In this document: positions 1 to 11,191 of the stretch, in pieces
How the letters are laid out: every line of letters begins with the position of its first letter
How positions within the stretch are numbered: the first letter of the stretch is position 1
DNA from: Nemertoderma westbladi
Lineage: Eukaryota; Xenacoelomorpha; Nemertodermatida; Nemertodermatidae
Direction of reading: 5' to 3'
DNA: 64,000 nucleotides
NCBI GenBank assembly: GCA_032718475.1
Contig: JAUCBJ010007849.1
Coordinates: forward strand, 1-64,000
The notes under the pieces: model-generated
Told to the model about the DNA's origin: nothing
The model's input: the letters and a program-made list of their open reading frames with translations, nothing else
Databases searched by the model: none
Made by a program: the position numbers and the translations under genes

Positions 1-192
1 GAAATTTAATTCAACATTCAACAAATAAATACATTCTTCACATTTATTCTGTGTAGAAATTCTGCAATGAACCAACATTGATAGGTGTGGAGATCGAATG
101 TGACGTTCACATGGGTGATTCATTACGTTACGTATTTAATTTTATAAAAATGAAATAGTAAAATTAACAAAATTTACTTTATTCTATCGCAG
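1..192 (+). other. AK7: AK7 intron, 3' part
   Basis: AT-rich sequence with no supported coding potential. It ends in a pyrimidine-containing tract and a CGCAG acceptor, and the open frame of the next exon begins right after that AG. I read it as the 3' end of the intron before the last coding exon of the adenylate kinase gene. Upstream exons lie outside the window. Confidence 0.7.
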
Positions 193-1161
193 GTTAAAGA
201 TGTTATAGAGGAATCTATAGCTCGTCTGGAGATCTCCGCGGCGCGACTGAACAGCGACCAGGAAGAGGAAGAAGAAGATGACGAAGGCAAAGCTGCTGAG
301 GATCAGGAGTTTCTCGAGAGCATTCGAGATAATATGGAACAGAATCAAGGGCGACTCGACGACAGTATAATGGTTCGTCTATTCCGGGAGAAGTTGCACT
401 CACAACCGTGTCAGAATCAGGGATTCGTGTTGGACGGCTACCCGAAGCTGTACGAACAGGCCAAAGAGTTGTTCGCCCCCGATGAAGATGCCGAGGAAGC
501 GGAAGATGAGAAAGCCCCCAATTACGATCGGTTGACAATGCCAGAGATCGTTGTATCTCTCGATGCGGCTGATGGGTTCCTGAGAGACCGCGTTATGGGT
601 CTGCCGGAGCGAGTAGTCGCAGGCACTCACAACACCGAGGACGGCTTGAACCGCAGACTCGCTGAGTTCCGGCTCCATAGCAACGAGGAGGATACCGTGT
701 TAAACTTCTTTGACGAAAATGAGATAGAGATAGTTACCGTGGATGTCGCTGATGACGTTTCTGAGATGATGGCGGATACCTTGGGATTGGTTACAGGGAA
801 ACTCGGAAAGGGGAGGAATTACGGATTGACTGAAGAAGAAAAGTTGGTAATAGAGAAGGCGGAAGCTGAGGAGAGGTTGAAGAAAGAGGCTGAAGAGCAG
901 GAATATAAAGAAATAAACAACGCGGCGGAGAGAAAGTTGAAGCAACAAAGGGAAGCGGAATGGTCCGCGAAATTAGAAGAGGTTAAAAAACAGGAGTCGG
1001 AGATGTTGGAGACAGCCTCGATTCCTTTAAGAAACTATTTGATGAAACATGTGATGCCAACCCTAACGGAGGCCTTGATCGAGTGCTGTAAAGCCAGACC
1101 CGACGACGCTGTTGATTACGTCGCCGAGTACCTGTTTAGAAACAACCCACAGATTGACTGA
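193..1161 (+). CDS. AK7: Adenylate kinase 7, last coding exon
   Basis: This is the C-terminal 322 residues of an adenylate kinase 7-type protein, which in animals interconverts ATP, ADP and AMP in motile cilia and flagella. The exon opens in phase 0 after the AG at 191-192. An acidic Glu-rich stretch (about residues 24-36) is followed by the kinase core motif NQGFVLDGYPKLYEQAK, an acidic insert, and a lid-like segment LPERVVAGTHNTEDGLNRRL. Next comes a long charged Glu/Lys coiled coil (about 830-1010). A Dpy-30 docking motif (about 1018-1155, SIPLRNYLMKHVMPTL) follows and the protein ends at TGA 1159-1161. Kinase plus C-terminal Dpy-30 is the known AK7 architecture. The P-loop must lie in upstream exons. 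The ATG at 334 is internal, not the start. No AATAAA is obvious close behind the stop. Confidence 0.9.
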   Translation, partial: VKDVIEESIARLEISAARLNSDQEEEEEDDEGKAAEDQEFLESIRDNMEQNQGRLDDSIMVRLFREKLHSQPCQNQGFVLDGYPKLYEQAKELFAPDEDAEEAEDEKAPNYDRLTMPEIVVSLDAADGFLRDRVMGLPERVVAGTHNTEDGLNRRLAEFRLHSNEEDTVLNFFDENEIEIVTVDVADDVSEMMADTLGLVTGKLGKGRNYGLTEEEKLVIEKAEAEERLKKEAEEQEYKEINNAAERKLKQQREAEWSAKLEEVKKQESEMLETASIPLRNYLMKHVMPTLTEALIECCKARPDDAVDYVAEYLFRNNPQID

Positions 1162-1972
1162 ATTATTTATGAAACAATCAGCTACTTCTTGATATTTATA
1201 ACTTCCTAAATGTTTTTTTGAATAATTATTTTAATTCTTTATATATTTGTAACAAAATAATTACGTTACCCTTAAATGATTAAATTTTTAGTAATTATGG
1301 AAATTTATGGCCTCACCACCCCCGAAGCCACTACGCCTTTCTTTCTTCCGGTAACTATAAACGCCAATCATTAAGTAGAGATGATTTCTAATAACCAGTG
1401 AATTGGAAGTTAATCAGAATAAACATTTTGACCATATTATTGTTATATTAGAATTAAATAAGGGACGCTCTTGAGGATGACACTGAGTTACGAGATTAAT
1501 TAACGTTATTGCTATCGGGAGATAAAGTAACGTTATCGCTATCGGGAAGTAAAGTAACGTAAGCGTTAACGTTCAGAATGATGTAATGAACGTAAATTTG
1601 CACTTTTTCTCCCTAGGGAAAAAGAAACCCATAGGATTGCATTGTTTGTACTTTTTTTCCCTGCGAAAAAAGTAAAATAAAATATTTTTGGTGGAATTTC
1701 TTAAATTTTATTAATCAGATTGAAATAGCATTGACATAGAAAAGATTTGCACATAATTTGAGCAAAATTCATGCACGCATTCAAAAGTTATGGCAAATTT
1801 AGTGTCTGCGTGGCGTACTCCAAAACCCAATATTAAAAAACTCAATATCCAATATTGGTTTATGTTGTTAATTTTATTGTATAGAGTACTGTGTCATTAT
1901 GTATTATGAGATTACATGACTTCCCAAGATTGTCATGTCTTGCTGTACAATGACATGGAATGAAATGCCATA
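1162..1972. other. AK7 3' UTR and intergenic spacer
   Basis: AT-rich, no gene seen. It holds the short 27-bp tandem duplication at 1501-1554. At about 1598-1670 there are two small hairpin-forming stretches, each a T-run plus CCCT followed by an A-run. The rest is unstructured up to the pentanucleotide array. Confidence 0.6.
1501..1554. repeat. 27-bp tandem duplication
   Basis: Two near-identical 27-bp copies (1501-1527 and 1528-1554), each starting TAACGTTAT and containing GCTATCGGGA, with a partial third start (TAACGTAAGCG) after them. They differ at a few positions. No function is suggested. Confidence 0.75.
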
Positions 1973-2322
1973 GCCACGCCACGCCACGCCACGCCACGCC
2001 ACGCCACGCCACGCCACGCCACGCCACGCCACGCCACGCCACGCCACGCCACGCCACGCCACGCCACGCCACGCCACGCCACGCCACGCCACGCCACGCC
2101 ACGCCACGCCACGCCACGCCACGCCACGCCACGCCACGCCACGCCACGCCACGCCACGCCACGCCACGCCACGCCACGCCACGCCACGCCACGCCACGCC
2201 ACGCCACGCCACGCCACGCCACGCCACGCCACGCCACGCCACGCCACGCCACGCCACGCCACGCCACGCCACGCCACGCCACGCCACGCCACGCCACGCC
2301 ACGCCACGCCACGCCACGCCAC
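1973..2322. repeat. (GCCAC)n pentanucleotide microsatellite, about 70 copies
   Basis: A perfect five-base repeat of GCCAC (equivalently CCACG), about 350 bp, with no interruption. Because the unit has no stop in any phase, all six frames are open. They give pentapeptide repeats of the type HATPR on + and WRGVA on -, which are translation artefacts. Short imperfect inverted sequences around TGACAT and ATGTCA flank it on both sides. The lack of any substitution points to recent expansion. Confidence 0.97.
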
Positions 2323-3444
2323 ACTATTCCGTGACATTATATGTCATTCCCTACATGCCAATATTAGTGCAGTGGTTTGCTATTTCATGTCGAGGAATAG
2401 ACGTCGCCGGCAGCAGACGTTATTACCAGCAGACTTCGTGTTTCCGGCACTGATTTCTTTTACACTAAGTATCAAGATCATAAAGATATAACCATGGGAT
2501 TGTAATCAAACGATGATTAAAATACCCAGGAAGTTACACAAAGGCAATTGCTTATAATTGTCCTATTACTATTACTAATAGTTGGCGCCGTTGATTGTCT
2601 TTATGCAATTATAGTGAGTAAGTAAGTTGATTAGACAAATAGAAAGTATAAAGAGGCAGATTTTCTAGCATTTTTTTACAATCTCTGTTCAGATTACCTT
2701 CTAAATGTTTGTTTGAAAGTTTTGAACTAAAATCTGCTCTGGTCTGGCCTGGTAATTGCCTAGGTCTTGCCTGGTACTGCTCTGGTTCATGCCTGTCCCT
2801 GTCGGGCACTACTCCTCAGATTCCGGATCTAGCCATGACTGGACACTTCTCTGTTTGGGCCTCGACTCGCACTGCTGTTGTTCTATCCCAAACGGTGTAA
2901 TGCCGGGTTCAGGCTGAGTCCTGCCGGGCAATCCTCTTAATCTGCCCTGGCAGTGCTCTAGACTCTCCTGGTTCTACTATGGTGCTCTACTACTGTGGTT
3001 TTGGTTTATCTATGCCCTGGCATTTCTCTGGCTCTGACCAGGATCCAATCTGACATTGGCTATGGTTCAGGCCTGGCTCCGTTCTGGCTCTGCTCTGGTT
3101 CTGGTCTGACTGTTAGTGTCAAGTGCCCTGCACTTCTAATGGTTGTGACATGGCTCTGCTCTTTTTTATGACCTCTCTCTACCCTACCACAACTGGTTCT
3201 GGCCTTGCACTGACCCGGCACTTCTCCAGTTCTGTGTTGATACTGCTATCAATGCCGACTCTCATCCAATTGAATTTGGGGAGTCACAATTCCCCTGACC
3301 CTCAGTGCTGCGTACAATTTATCGCGAGTTAATTTCTCAAGTAGTTATATAGATTGTATAATATTATTATTATTTACCCTAAATTTTTAACATTTTACAT
3401 AATTCAAAGGCAACGAAGATCAATTTGAACAAAACTTAACCAAA
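2323..3444. other. Intergenic with degenerate CTGG-rich repeat
   Basis: No gene recognised. From about 2735 to 3260 the + strand is a cryptically simple, decayed repeat built from words such as CTCTGGTTCTGG, CTGGCCTGG and TCTGCTCTGG, rich in T, G and C. The short open frames there follow from few stops rather than coding. About 3340-3444 is AT-rich and should contain the promoter and 5' UTR of the small secreted-peptide gene. No clear TATA element can be assigned. Confidence 0.5.
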
Positions 3445-4034
3445 ATGAACAAAATGATTGGCATTCTACTTCTAATCTCCGTGACAACGGTGTTTGGACG
3501 ATCGGTTGAAACTGAAAGTAAGTTATATTTTAAGGTAGAACCGACATCTCACAATAGATTCAATCTCTTTTTCTTTCTGCTTTATCATTTAGTAATTATA
3601 TATTTCATATATTATCACTTGCAAAGCTCAAACTTTCAGTTTATCCTACAGTATATAGGGCTCCCTCCCTTCCTTAACTAACAGCTAATAATTTATACTT
3701 GACATATTTATAGGTCTGCATTCTATATGTCATTGAAAACCGATCGGATTAACTAATTAATTATAGGGTCCTTTCACTAATCAGACATCCTTACCTTTTC
3801 GAATTTTCCAATACATATTAATTTGATATACCTGTAGGTCATATTTGAATTATTTTCTAATTTATTTTAATATTCCTTGCTTCTTTAGAACAATTAGCAA
3901 TAGAGATCAGAAATGTTTGGGAGGACATTTTTGGAAAAACTCTTGAAATTGTTGAAGATGCGGTTGATGCGGCGGATAACGGTCTAAAGGACGCACGTGT
4001 ACATTTGAATACGGTTAAAGGTCTGCAAACATAA
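3445..4034 (+). CDS. Small secreted helical peptide, two exons
   Basis: The spliced gene is exon 1 (3445-3517) plus exon 2 (3889-4034), encoding 72 residues. Exon 1 starts at an ATG in good context (AACCAAAATG). It encodes a classical signal peptide, MNKMIGILLLISVTTVFGRS, with probable cleavage after FG or FGRS, and ends in phase 1 at a GTAAGT donor. The 371-bp intron ends CTTGCTTCTTTAG. Exon 2 restores the frame and encodes an acidic, probably amphipathic helix (EIRNVWEDIFGKTLEIVEDA, then a DAADNGLKDARVHLNTV-like tail) ending in TAA 4032-4034. There are no cysteines. I do not recognise the family. A secreted peptide or an apolipoprotein-like helix would both fit. The coherent signal peptide, splice sites and frame are the evidence. 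Unspliced reading gives an unrelated 78-codon ORF that should be ignored. Confidence 0.6.
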
Positions 4035-5732
4035 CATTCTGCAAACTATAAACTCTGTTTATTTTGTGACTCTGTTTGCGTGATTTATGCGGTGCTTTTC
4101 TATAGCTATTGTAATATTTAATATAATATTCGGTTGATTTAAAGCGGTGTGTACTGTATAAGTATTACATTTAATCCTATGAATTTATAAGGTATTTATT
4201 GTTTAATTATAAATATATACCCGAAGTGATGTATCTAATTCGATGCTCGAAATAATGCTTTATTCGTAAAATCTTACTTTTAGCCCGAATATCCCCCAAG
4301 ATTGGGAAAAAAAGGGGTACTTTAAGAAGTGTAACAATATTTTCCAATATTATCTTGACTCTTTATTTACCCCGATGTCGCTTGGTAAATAAAATACCTC
4401 GAGAATAGTGAAAACAATAAATTTATATCATTTATAAATGCTGCAGACTTGAATTCTGACTGTAAATATGAAATTCACCCCCCAGTAAACATTGGTCGTT
4501 AATGCTTGGGTGGTTAGGCCCTGCGGTGTTAGGCCATGTGGTGTCATACGATGGTGTCGTCAAGGGAACGGAGCATGTTACAGCGCAATGTTATTCCAAC
4601 AAAAACAATATCAAGAGTTAATAGCAAATGTTACAATTTAATTTTTGTTAGTAATCCGTTGTAAATAGAAAAAATAGAAATAAAACTAGTGAATTAAGCC
4701 GGAACTAAAGACGTTAACTGTTGTTCTCGCATCCACCAGTATACAGTACTGTAGTTCAGGCATACCCCATATTTTAGTTCGAAGGTTCGAAGTTTTAATA
4801 CCAAGGTGGGATACGGTGTAATTCAAAAAAACCGGGCCGGTACCGGTTCCGCCAAAACCGGCAATAACCGGTACCGGTACCGAACGTAAATTCAACATTT
4901 CGAAAAGTGGCCTATTATGATCGTTAAAGTTATACACACATGCCAAGTCCCAGGGACGGATTATGAATTTTTGGGCCCCCGGCAGTCGCAACTTACGGGC
5001 CCCAAGCACAATAAATATATTCGATATAAAAACGTAACGGAAAACGCTAGACAGAAATAGTTGAATTTCGCTAAATTGAAAATCAGTGAAAAAAGCGGTG
5101 AGTTCCGCTTACTTTTTTTTAACGAATAATAGTCCCTTATTATTATAAATTTTAAATAATAATAATTTTTTCCTAAAATTACACCATTCAAAATTCATAA
5201 ATTCTATATTTAGGAACGAATATATTGGTCTATCAATAAATTAGACACAAAATTAATAAAATAAATTAAAATTAAATGTTAATTGTAATATTTACTATTA
5301 CTTTAACTCGACCCCTTTTGCTAACGTTTTCCTTTAAGCATTACTTTACACTTTAAACATTTTTTAAACACTTTAAACATTTTTTTATAAAACACTTTAT
5401 AAACATTCTAGGGGACACAGTGCTCTGAATGGTGCTATATATATGTGAGATATACTCTAAATATTTATTGAACAGCCAGAAATTAATAAATAAATGAGGT
5501 TGTTTTATCAGTGAGATAATGTTCGGTAAATTTCTCCCAACTTGCGGGCCCCTTCCAACTTACGGACCCCCGGCAGCTGCAAGCTGCCCCTACAATAGAA
5601 CAGGTTACAGTTTTATTTTTGAGAGTAATCAGCTGTTATTTGCGTCGATTTCCCCCTGGAGAGGGATGGATTTTTATTGCGTCCAGTCCCCCCCCCACCC
5701 CCCCCCCCCCCCCCCTCTATCTGAAACCGTAA
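4035..5732. other. Intergenic spacer with palindromic ACCGGT cluster and C-tract
   Basis: No gene is supported. An AATAAA at about 4389 may serve the small upstream gene. At 4828-4885 there is a cluster of ACCGGTACCGGT-type palindromic words. GC-rich GGGCCCC/CCCCCGGCAG stretches at about 4972-5003 and 5545-5590 resemble each other and may belong to a decayed DNA transposon. A nearly pure C-tract (5688-5715, one A at 5697) sits just before the Penelope-like fragment. Open frames here lack coding character. Confidence 0.5.
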
Positions 5733-5905
5733 GCACCCCAAACATTCAAGTTACAATTGAACTGGAAGTGAATAGGAACATTTATTTTCTTGACATCACA
5801 ATTGAGCGTTACAGTGACCGATTTGTGACTTCAGTTTTTAGGAAGGCTTGTAATACTAACCAAGTTGTCCCTTTCCACTCTTTTTGTGAACTTAAATATA
5901 AAGTC
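5733..5905 (+). pseudogene. Penelope-like element fragment, RT C-terminal part (left of insertion)
   Basis: A reading frame from about 5733 carries the end of a Penelope-like reverse transcriptase: IELEVNRNIYFLDITIER followed by FVTSVFRKACNTNQ and a conserved His/Ser (FHSFCE) segment. These correspond to the family's E-x-E-x-N...FLD and T-x-(V/Y)-F-R-K blocks. The frame stops making sense exactly at 5905, where a solo LTR begins, and the next residues are found in phase at 22745. The upstream RT core is missing. This is a dead remnant split by later insertions. Confidence 0.75.
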
Positions 5906-6888
5906 TGTTCGCGCTTTCAGACCTTTAGCAGTTTAACCTGCCAAATTTAGGTGTCTTCTAGGTTATAAATCAACTTTAGCCTATGACGAGTATTTGATAC
6001 ACTACATTAGCCGAAGCCAGCCTATGCGCGACCATTCACCCGCTGGATATACCCGGGAGACTGGATTCGGAAGCTCTGACCTTATTGCGATGTAGGCCTA
6101 CTGTATTATTCGATTGATCGTTAATATATAATCTCTGACAAATATTATTCACTTTTGGGAAATATTAACAGTTCCTTTAGGACGTGGCGCTCTAAGTATG
6201 TAAACAGAGTTATGACTTACACTAAACACAACGGGATGGCTATTGATTCACGTATAAAGCTCATTCTTTAGGAGAGTCTTTGTTATCTGTCACAATCATG
6301 CACACTACCGCACAATGCTGCACACCGATCTGCCGACCTTCACTAATTTTAGTCACATATAAAGAGAACAGCAACCGACACATGTAGTGCCTATGAAATA
6401 GCATTAGATTCACTCCAAAACCAATATAATGTAAGTCGCAATTGCTATATGTAACCGGTCTCTTACCTTCAGTATATCAAGAAGATTGGGGTTTTATGAT
6501 TATTTATCGATATTATCCAAATATAATAATATTCCATCAACTGATACAATTAATAACCGACAGTAAATAGCAGTAAAATAATGCGGTGTTTGTAGGTGAC
6601 AATATGATTTGATTTGGCAGTTTGTTAATTGTGGCTTGGTTTGTAACAATATGTTAACAGTTATACGTTTCTATGATCAAAGCCTACTAATGTTTGGCTA
6701 AAGTCTGAAACACAGAATAATTCCACAGCCGGTGTTCTGGCATCAGGAAAAAAGGTAAACATAAACCATAATGCATTGCGCGATTTCCCGGAGGTTTCTG
6801 TACAAATAAAATGAGAATCGCTCTGATTGGTTGACCGAACAAAGAAACAAAGGAAAAGTTACACGTGTACATATCAGCTGATAGATGT
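5906..6888 (-). mobile_element. Older solo LTR, left part (split)
   Basis: This is a diverged copy of the LTR at 6889-8069. It begins TGTTCGCGCTTTCAGACC and shares long colinear blocks with the younger LTR, for example TTAGCCGAAGCCAGCCTA and GGATATACCCGGGAGACTGG. It runs colinearly to the GATGT at 6884-6888, where the young element inserted, and its end lies at 22528-22744. AAGTC precedes it (5901-5905) and follows its far end (22745-22749), a clean 5-bp target duplication. Nothing internal separates the halves other than the young element, so this was a solo LTR. Strand is assigned from the orientation of the related full element. Confidence 0.88.
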
Positions 6889-8069
6889 TGTACGCGCTTT
6901 TGAAGACCTTTAGCAGTTTAACCTGCCAAAATTTATATGTCTTTTGGTTTATAAATAGACTTTAGAAAATGACAAGTATTTAATACCAATAAACACAACA
7001 TTAGCCGAAGCCAGCCTAGTGCGCGTCCATTCACCCGCTGGATATACCCGGGAGACTGGATTCGGAGGGCTTAGATTGTTATTGCAGTGTAAGCTTAATG
7101 TATTATTCGATTGATCGTTAATAAATAATTTCTGACCAATATTATTCACTTTCGGGAAATATTAACAGTTCCTTTAGGACGTGGCGCTCTATCTAGGTAA
7201 ACAGAGATATGACTTATACTAAACACAACGGTAAGTCGGTAAGGCTTATGATTCACGTATGAGGCGCATTCTTTAGGAAATGCTTAGTTATCAGTCACAA
7301 TCATGCACACTACCGGTAACACACAATACTGCACACTAATTTGCCGACCGTCAATGAATTTTATCATATATAAAGAGAACAGCAATTGACTCATGTAGTG
7401 CTTATCAAATAGCATTAAATTCACTACAAACCACAATAATATAAGTCGCAATCGCTATATGTAACCCGTCTCTCTAACCTGTAGTGTATCAAGAAAATTG
7501 GGAAATTTGGGTTCTTTATAGATGTTCTCCAGATAATAATATTCCACCATAACACAACAGTAAATAGCAGTATAATAATGTATGTTGCAGTGATATAAGA
7601 CTACTGCTGATTGCACTGATTGTACTGGACCGATAAAAGTTATACGCTCTATAATCTAAGCCTACTAATGTTTCTTCTAAAGTCTGAAACGAATTGACTC
7701 TAGAGCCGGTGTTCCTGGCCTAGATAGAAACAACACAACAGTATTAAGAAAAACAGTAAGACTGAACACTCCTAGCATGATCTGCCAAATATCTCCACAT
7801 CGACAGAAAAAATCGCTCTGATTGGCTGTTAAGCTAAACAAAGAACCATGTATCCAATGGCCGTTTCCATGTCAGCAACCAGCTGTTAGATGTCGTAATC
7901 TGAATCATCAAGGCTAAGCTGTGCCAGGGTATTTAACGCATTGCGGGTTTTTGCCTTACCATGTCCTCCAAAGCACACATATAGAAGAATGACTTTTATG
8001 TCCGTTAAAACACCTATAACGGTACCTTGCGGGCGAGGGGGACTGAGTATTTCCGCAAAAGCTTTTACA
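6889..8069 (-). repeat. 3' LTR of the BEL/Pao element
   Basis: 1181 bp, from TGTACGCGCT to CTTTTACA on the + strand. Because coding runs on the minus strand this is the element's 3' LTR. Relative to the other LTR it carries an extra TCTC near 7470, C instead of T near 6993, A instead of C near 7636, and A instead of T near 7869. A short purine-rich run (GGGAGCGG on the minus strand, about 8070-8077) directly abuts it and may be the polypurine tract. Confidence 0.93.
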
Positions 8070-8147
8070 CCGCTCCCAGAAAATGGGATTCAAGTTTATA
8101 AATATACAAAAATCACAGTTTCTAATATATGTAAATACTCTAAACAG

Positions 8148-9595
8148 TTAGTCTTTCTTGCGCGGACGGCGTTTACGCAGTTTTTTAAAGCTAGTCAGAG
8201 TCTTTTTCTCTTTGGGGCGAGCCACTTTACAAGGAGGGCTATAACTCCTGGGTGAAGGGTGCAATACGATTGCATCAGAGGGTGTAGGATTATGGTCGGT
8301 GTATCCGCCGGTCAAAGTGCCGGGTTGGTTGACATCAACGTCGGGGGAGAGGGGTCTAACGGCTTTGAGAGCGCGTTTTAAGACAGCCGCTCTTACGGGT
8401 CCTTTACGAGTGGTCTGAACGAGAGTCGTGGGTGGACCATAGGCAGTTAGAAACCTCCAGGGTTTAATGGTTCTTTCCAACTCGCGTTCGCGGGCTCGGT
8501 ATTCGTAAGGCCGTCGATATACTTCCTGTAACTCGGGTGTGAGTTAACAAATAAGTCTCCATAGTCCGGATCCTGACGGATATAATTGATTAAGTTATAG
8601 GAATGAAGGTCGCTAGGATTAACACTCCTGAGAAATTTGCGTACGAACTTGGTTGAAATACATTCTCCGACGCGCTTCAGTAGTTCGTAACTCGATATGC
8701 GTGATTTCTGTTCGACAGAAGCGAATAGATAAGGATGGAACGCATAAACTCCTTCGTAAGTGCGTCCAGGATAATAGCGATGGCGCGAATCACAATGTAA
8801 ATCAGCGTTCGCTTCCCAAGCTCTGATGTAACGTAGTGTGATCATTTCATCTACGCTTTCCAAATCGTGATTAAAAGGGCAATCGAAACTGGCGTGTCCC
8901 TTTAGTTGACAATGGTGACATTGAGTCATAAATTGAGGGCAAACCGCAAAAATGTGCAAGTTATTGAGTCTGCAATACGCACAATAAATTTCCATCGCCG
9001 GTTGTTCGTGGAAATAGGAACAGCGGACGTTTGTGTCCATGGGCGTAACATGGTCTCTCGATGCGCATAACCGACAACGTTGCCGAGAAACATAGTTGGC
9101 ATGGCGATAATCGTACGCAGTGAGACACTGTGGACCTTGATACCATTCTAGGATGTAATCGTTGTCGCTGTTCCGGGCGCGATAGGCTGAATCTCCTCAG
9201 ATTCTAGGCATATTGGTTCGTCTTCCCAGTCTGTTACGAATAGAATTTTCGTGATCTATTCTCGGTTTATCGTTACGACTCCGCTGGGTATGATATTTAA
9301 ATAGAACCATTTCCCTTTCGGTGTCTACATCGTCCGTATCATGTAAATCGATAGGATGGCCGGTAGTTAGGAAGTCCATATATGTACTATTACGATGCGT
9401 ATAGCGAGCGGTGAATTTTCGATAGTCCAATTCACGCGTAAGTTGCTCTTGGGACATCGGCGGTTCGATATAACGACCATCGTCCTCCGTAATGGTTGGC
9501 TCGGTTTCACCGCGTATCAAGCTATCCACAAATGCTTGTAAAGGTAGAGTATATCGCTCCCTGATACCAAGATCATCTTCTATCAACTCCGTCAT
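8148..9595 (-). CDS. BEL element ORF3: unknown CCHC zinc-knuckle protein (interrupted)
   Basis: Unrecognised ORF region downstream of pol. It starts at an ATG (9593-9595) and reads 132 codons to a TGA (9197-9199). The same frame then stays open to 8447. After the TGA come clustered cysteines (RCRLC, YCAYC) and a perfect C-x2-C-x4-H-x4-C knuckle, CHHCQLKGHASFDC (8879-8920). Near 8545 coding character passes to another frame, open from 8543 to 8148. That part is arginine-rich first (RRPYEYRARERELERTIKPW) and ends in a basic tail, KKLRKRRPRKKD. So a protein of about 480 residues is interrupted by one TGA and one frameshift. It lacks a signal peptide or hydrophobic segment, so it does not look like an envelope gene. 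RNA or DNA binding is an inference from the knuckle and the basic tail. It may be decayed or recoded. Confidence 0.6.
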
Positions 9596-9599
9596 ATCT

Positions 9600-11191
9600 G
9601 CTATCTGAGTTTATTAATATCGAAATGAGTTTATGTTTAGGCGAGCGGACGTCGCTGCCTACCTCTCTTTGCCCCCGGACAGTGGGATTCTCAGCGACGA
9701 TGTACCGTCGTCGCGGTGTTTACGCCAACATGTAGCAACAGCACGACAACGATAACCGGCACAAGTCACTCCACCGTCCGTCCCAAAGGCTTGAATCTAC
9801 TTTAGGTTCTTTCTATAGGAGAGTTGGGCTACTTTCACAATTGCGACTAGCTACTGTAAACATACTTTAGCAGTAACATTCACCTATAAACGCACAAATT
9901 CCACACAACTGTCACCAATTGTACACATACAGGCCATTTGTCCGTTAGTCAGTGCCTTCCAGAATGTCACGTTATTACTGTGTATCTTTGGATACTAACA
10001 GTGTGCTATGTATTCTCTATGCTATGCAATGTGACAAGCTTTCTATTGTTCTTTTAACTTGCTTCTAATTCTAGCGTGGGTGTTGCTATGGTGACATTAT
10101 GGAAAGCTAGCGGTAGAATTAGGGTAATTCTCATGCATACAGATCTGGAATGCTATTTAATAGTAATTCTTTAATTGTCAATATCCTCTTTATACATGAT
10201 TTTATTAATTTTATCGGCTATTGACTATATGTTGGAGATTCTCGCACTCTAATACACTCAATAGGATGAATCTCCGCTCCCATGATCTATTAATTAATGG
10301 AATTTTGGGAATGTTATAAATTGCACAAAATGACAATTTATGAAATTCATTTAAAATATGAATTTAAATTTATTCCCGTGAATTTTATTATTTGATAGTA
10401 CAATTGACACAATTTGATTCCAGAGCAGGTCTGGGGAGGATCCTTAATTCTATGAAAATTGTCTTTTAAGAGTATCTGTAAGTGCTGCGATATCTTAATT
10501 GACTAGAAATTTTAAAGGATCTGAATTTTACAGATTTTAATAAATATTAAATTAATATTTAAGATGGGCACCGATTTATTCCAGAACTTGTCTGGGGACG
10601 TTAACCACTGATTCTAGAATTTGTCTTTCAAGTATATCGGTGGGTGCCGCGATATCTTAATCGACTAGAATTACAGATGGTCAAAAGGTTTAACAGATTT
10701 ATTTGCGTTTTACGCTACTGTTATATGGACATCACGCTACTATATGTATTATTTAATATAAGGTAGAAGAGCAATATCGCACGAAGCAATGTCAGTGTGA
10801 AGAGGCAAGTCGTTTCCAAGGTCTACCCAGAGCTTGGTTTAGCCGAGACACGAGGATCTGAACTTTGCATTCCTAATACTCTGCCTACCAATAATACTTA
10901 AATATAGTAGGGGCTTTATTGTACTTTAATAAGTACGGACATTTCATCTTACTGTAGTCACATATTTATAATATGATACGGACAGTAAGGAAAGAGAAAA
11001 ATTATTTCTCGCCGTCACACTAAATATATATTATATATATGTAATTACGTAATAAACACTAATATATTGCACTAATCTACCAAATAATCTAAAATAACCT
11101 TCTACTAAATAAAATTGAATAAAAACGATTATAATAAAGTACATAATAATGTTCACATATAAAATATAATAAAATAGATAAAATAATATAG
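9600..11191 (-). other. Noncoding gap between BEL pol and ORF3
   Basis: 1.6 kb with no supported coding. It contains two degenerate copies of a repeat about 160 bp apart (about 10418-10509 and 10578-10669). They share TTCCAGA...TCTGGGGA, then AATT(G/T)GTCTTT and GCGATATCTTAAT(T/C)GACTAGAA. The remainder is AT-rich. It may supply 3' RNA signals for ORF3 expression, but nothing specific can be read. Confidence 0.6.

Noticed and set aside
1860-2337. Four overlapping long open frames of HATPR or WRGVA repeats
   Set aside because: They are forced by the stop-free 5-bp repeat on both strands. There is no start context, codon bias or unique sequence to support a gene.
2581-2602. TTGGCGCCG as an LTR-retrotransposon primer binding site
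   Set aside because: No LTR-like sequence ends just upstream and no gag or pol follows. A short chance match.
4686-5191. Two minus-strand open frames of 107 and 76 codons
   Set aside because: They run through low-complexity ACCGGT and AT-rich sequence, show no motif, and no splice or start evidence supports them.
4952-5600. hAT-type transposon suggested by CAGGGACGGATTA and GC-rich ends
   Set aside because: No convincing inverted terminus or 8-bp target duplication could be matched on the other side.
6949-7149. Identical 66-codon minus-strand ORFs in both LTRs (also 21411-21611)
   Set aside because: Their identity reflects LTR identity. There is no recognisable feature and they lie within regulatory LTR sequence.
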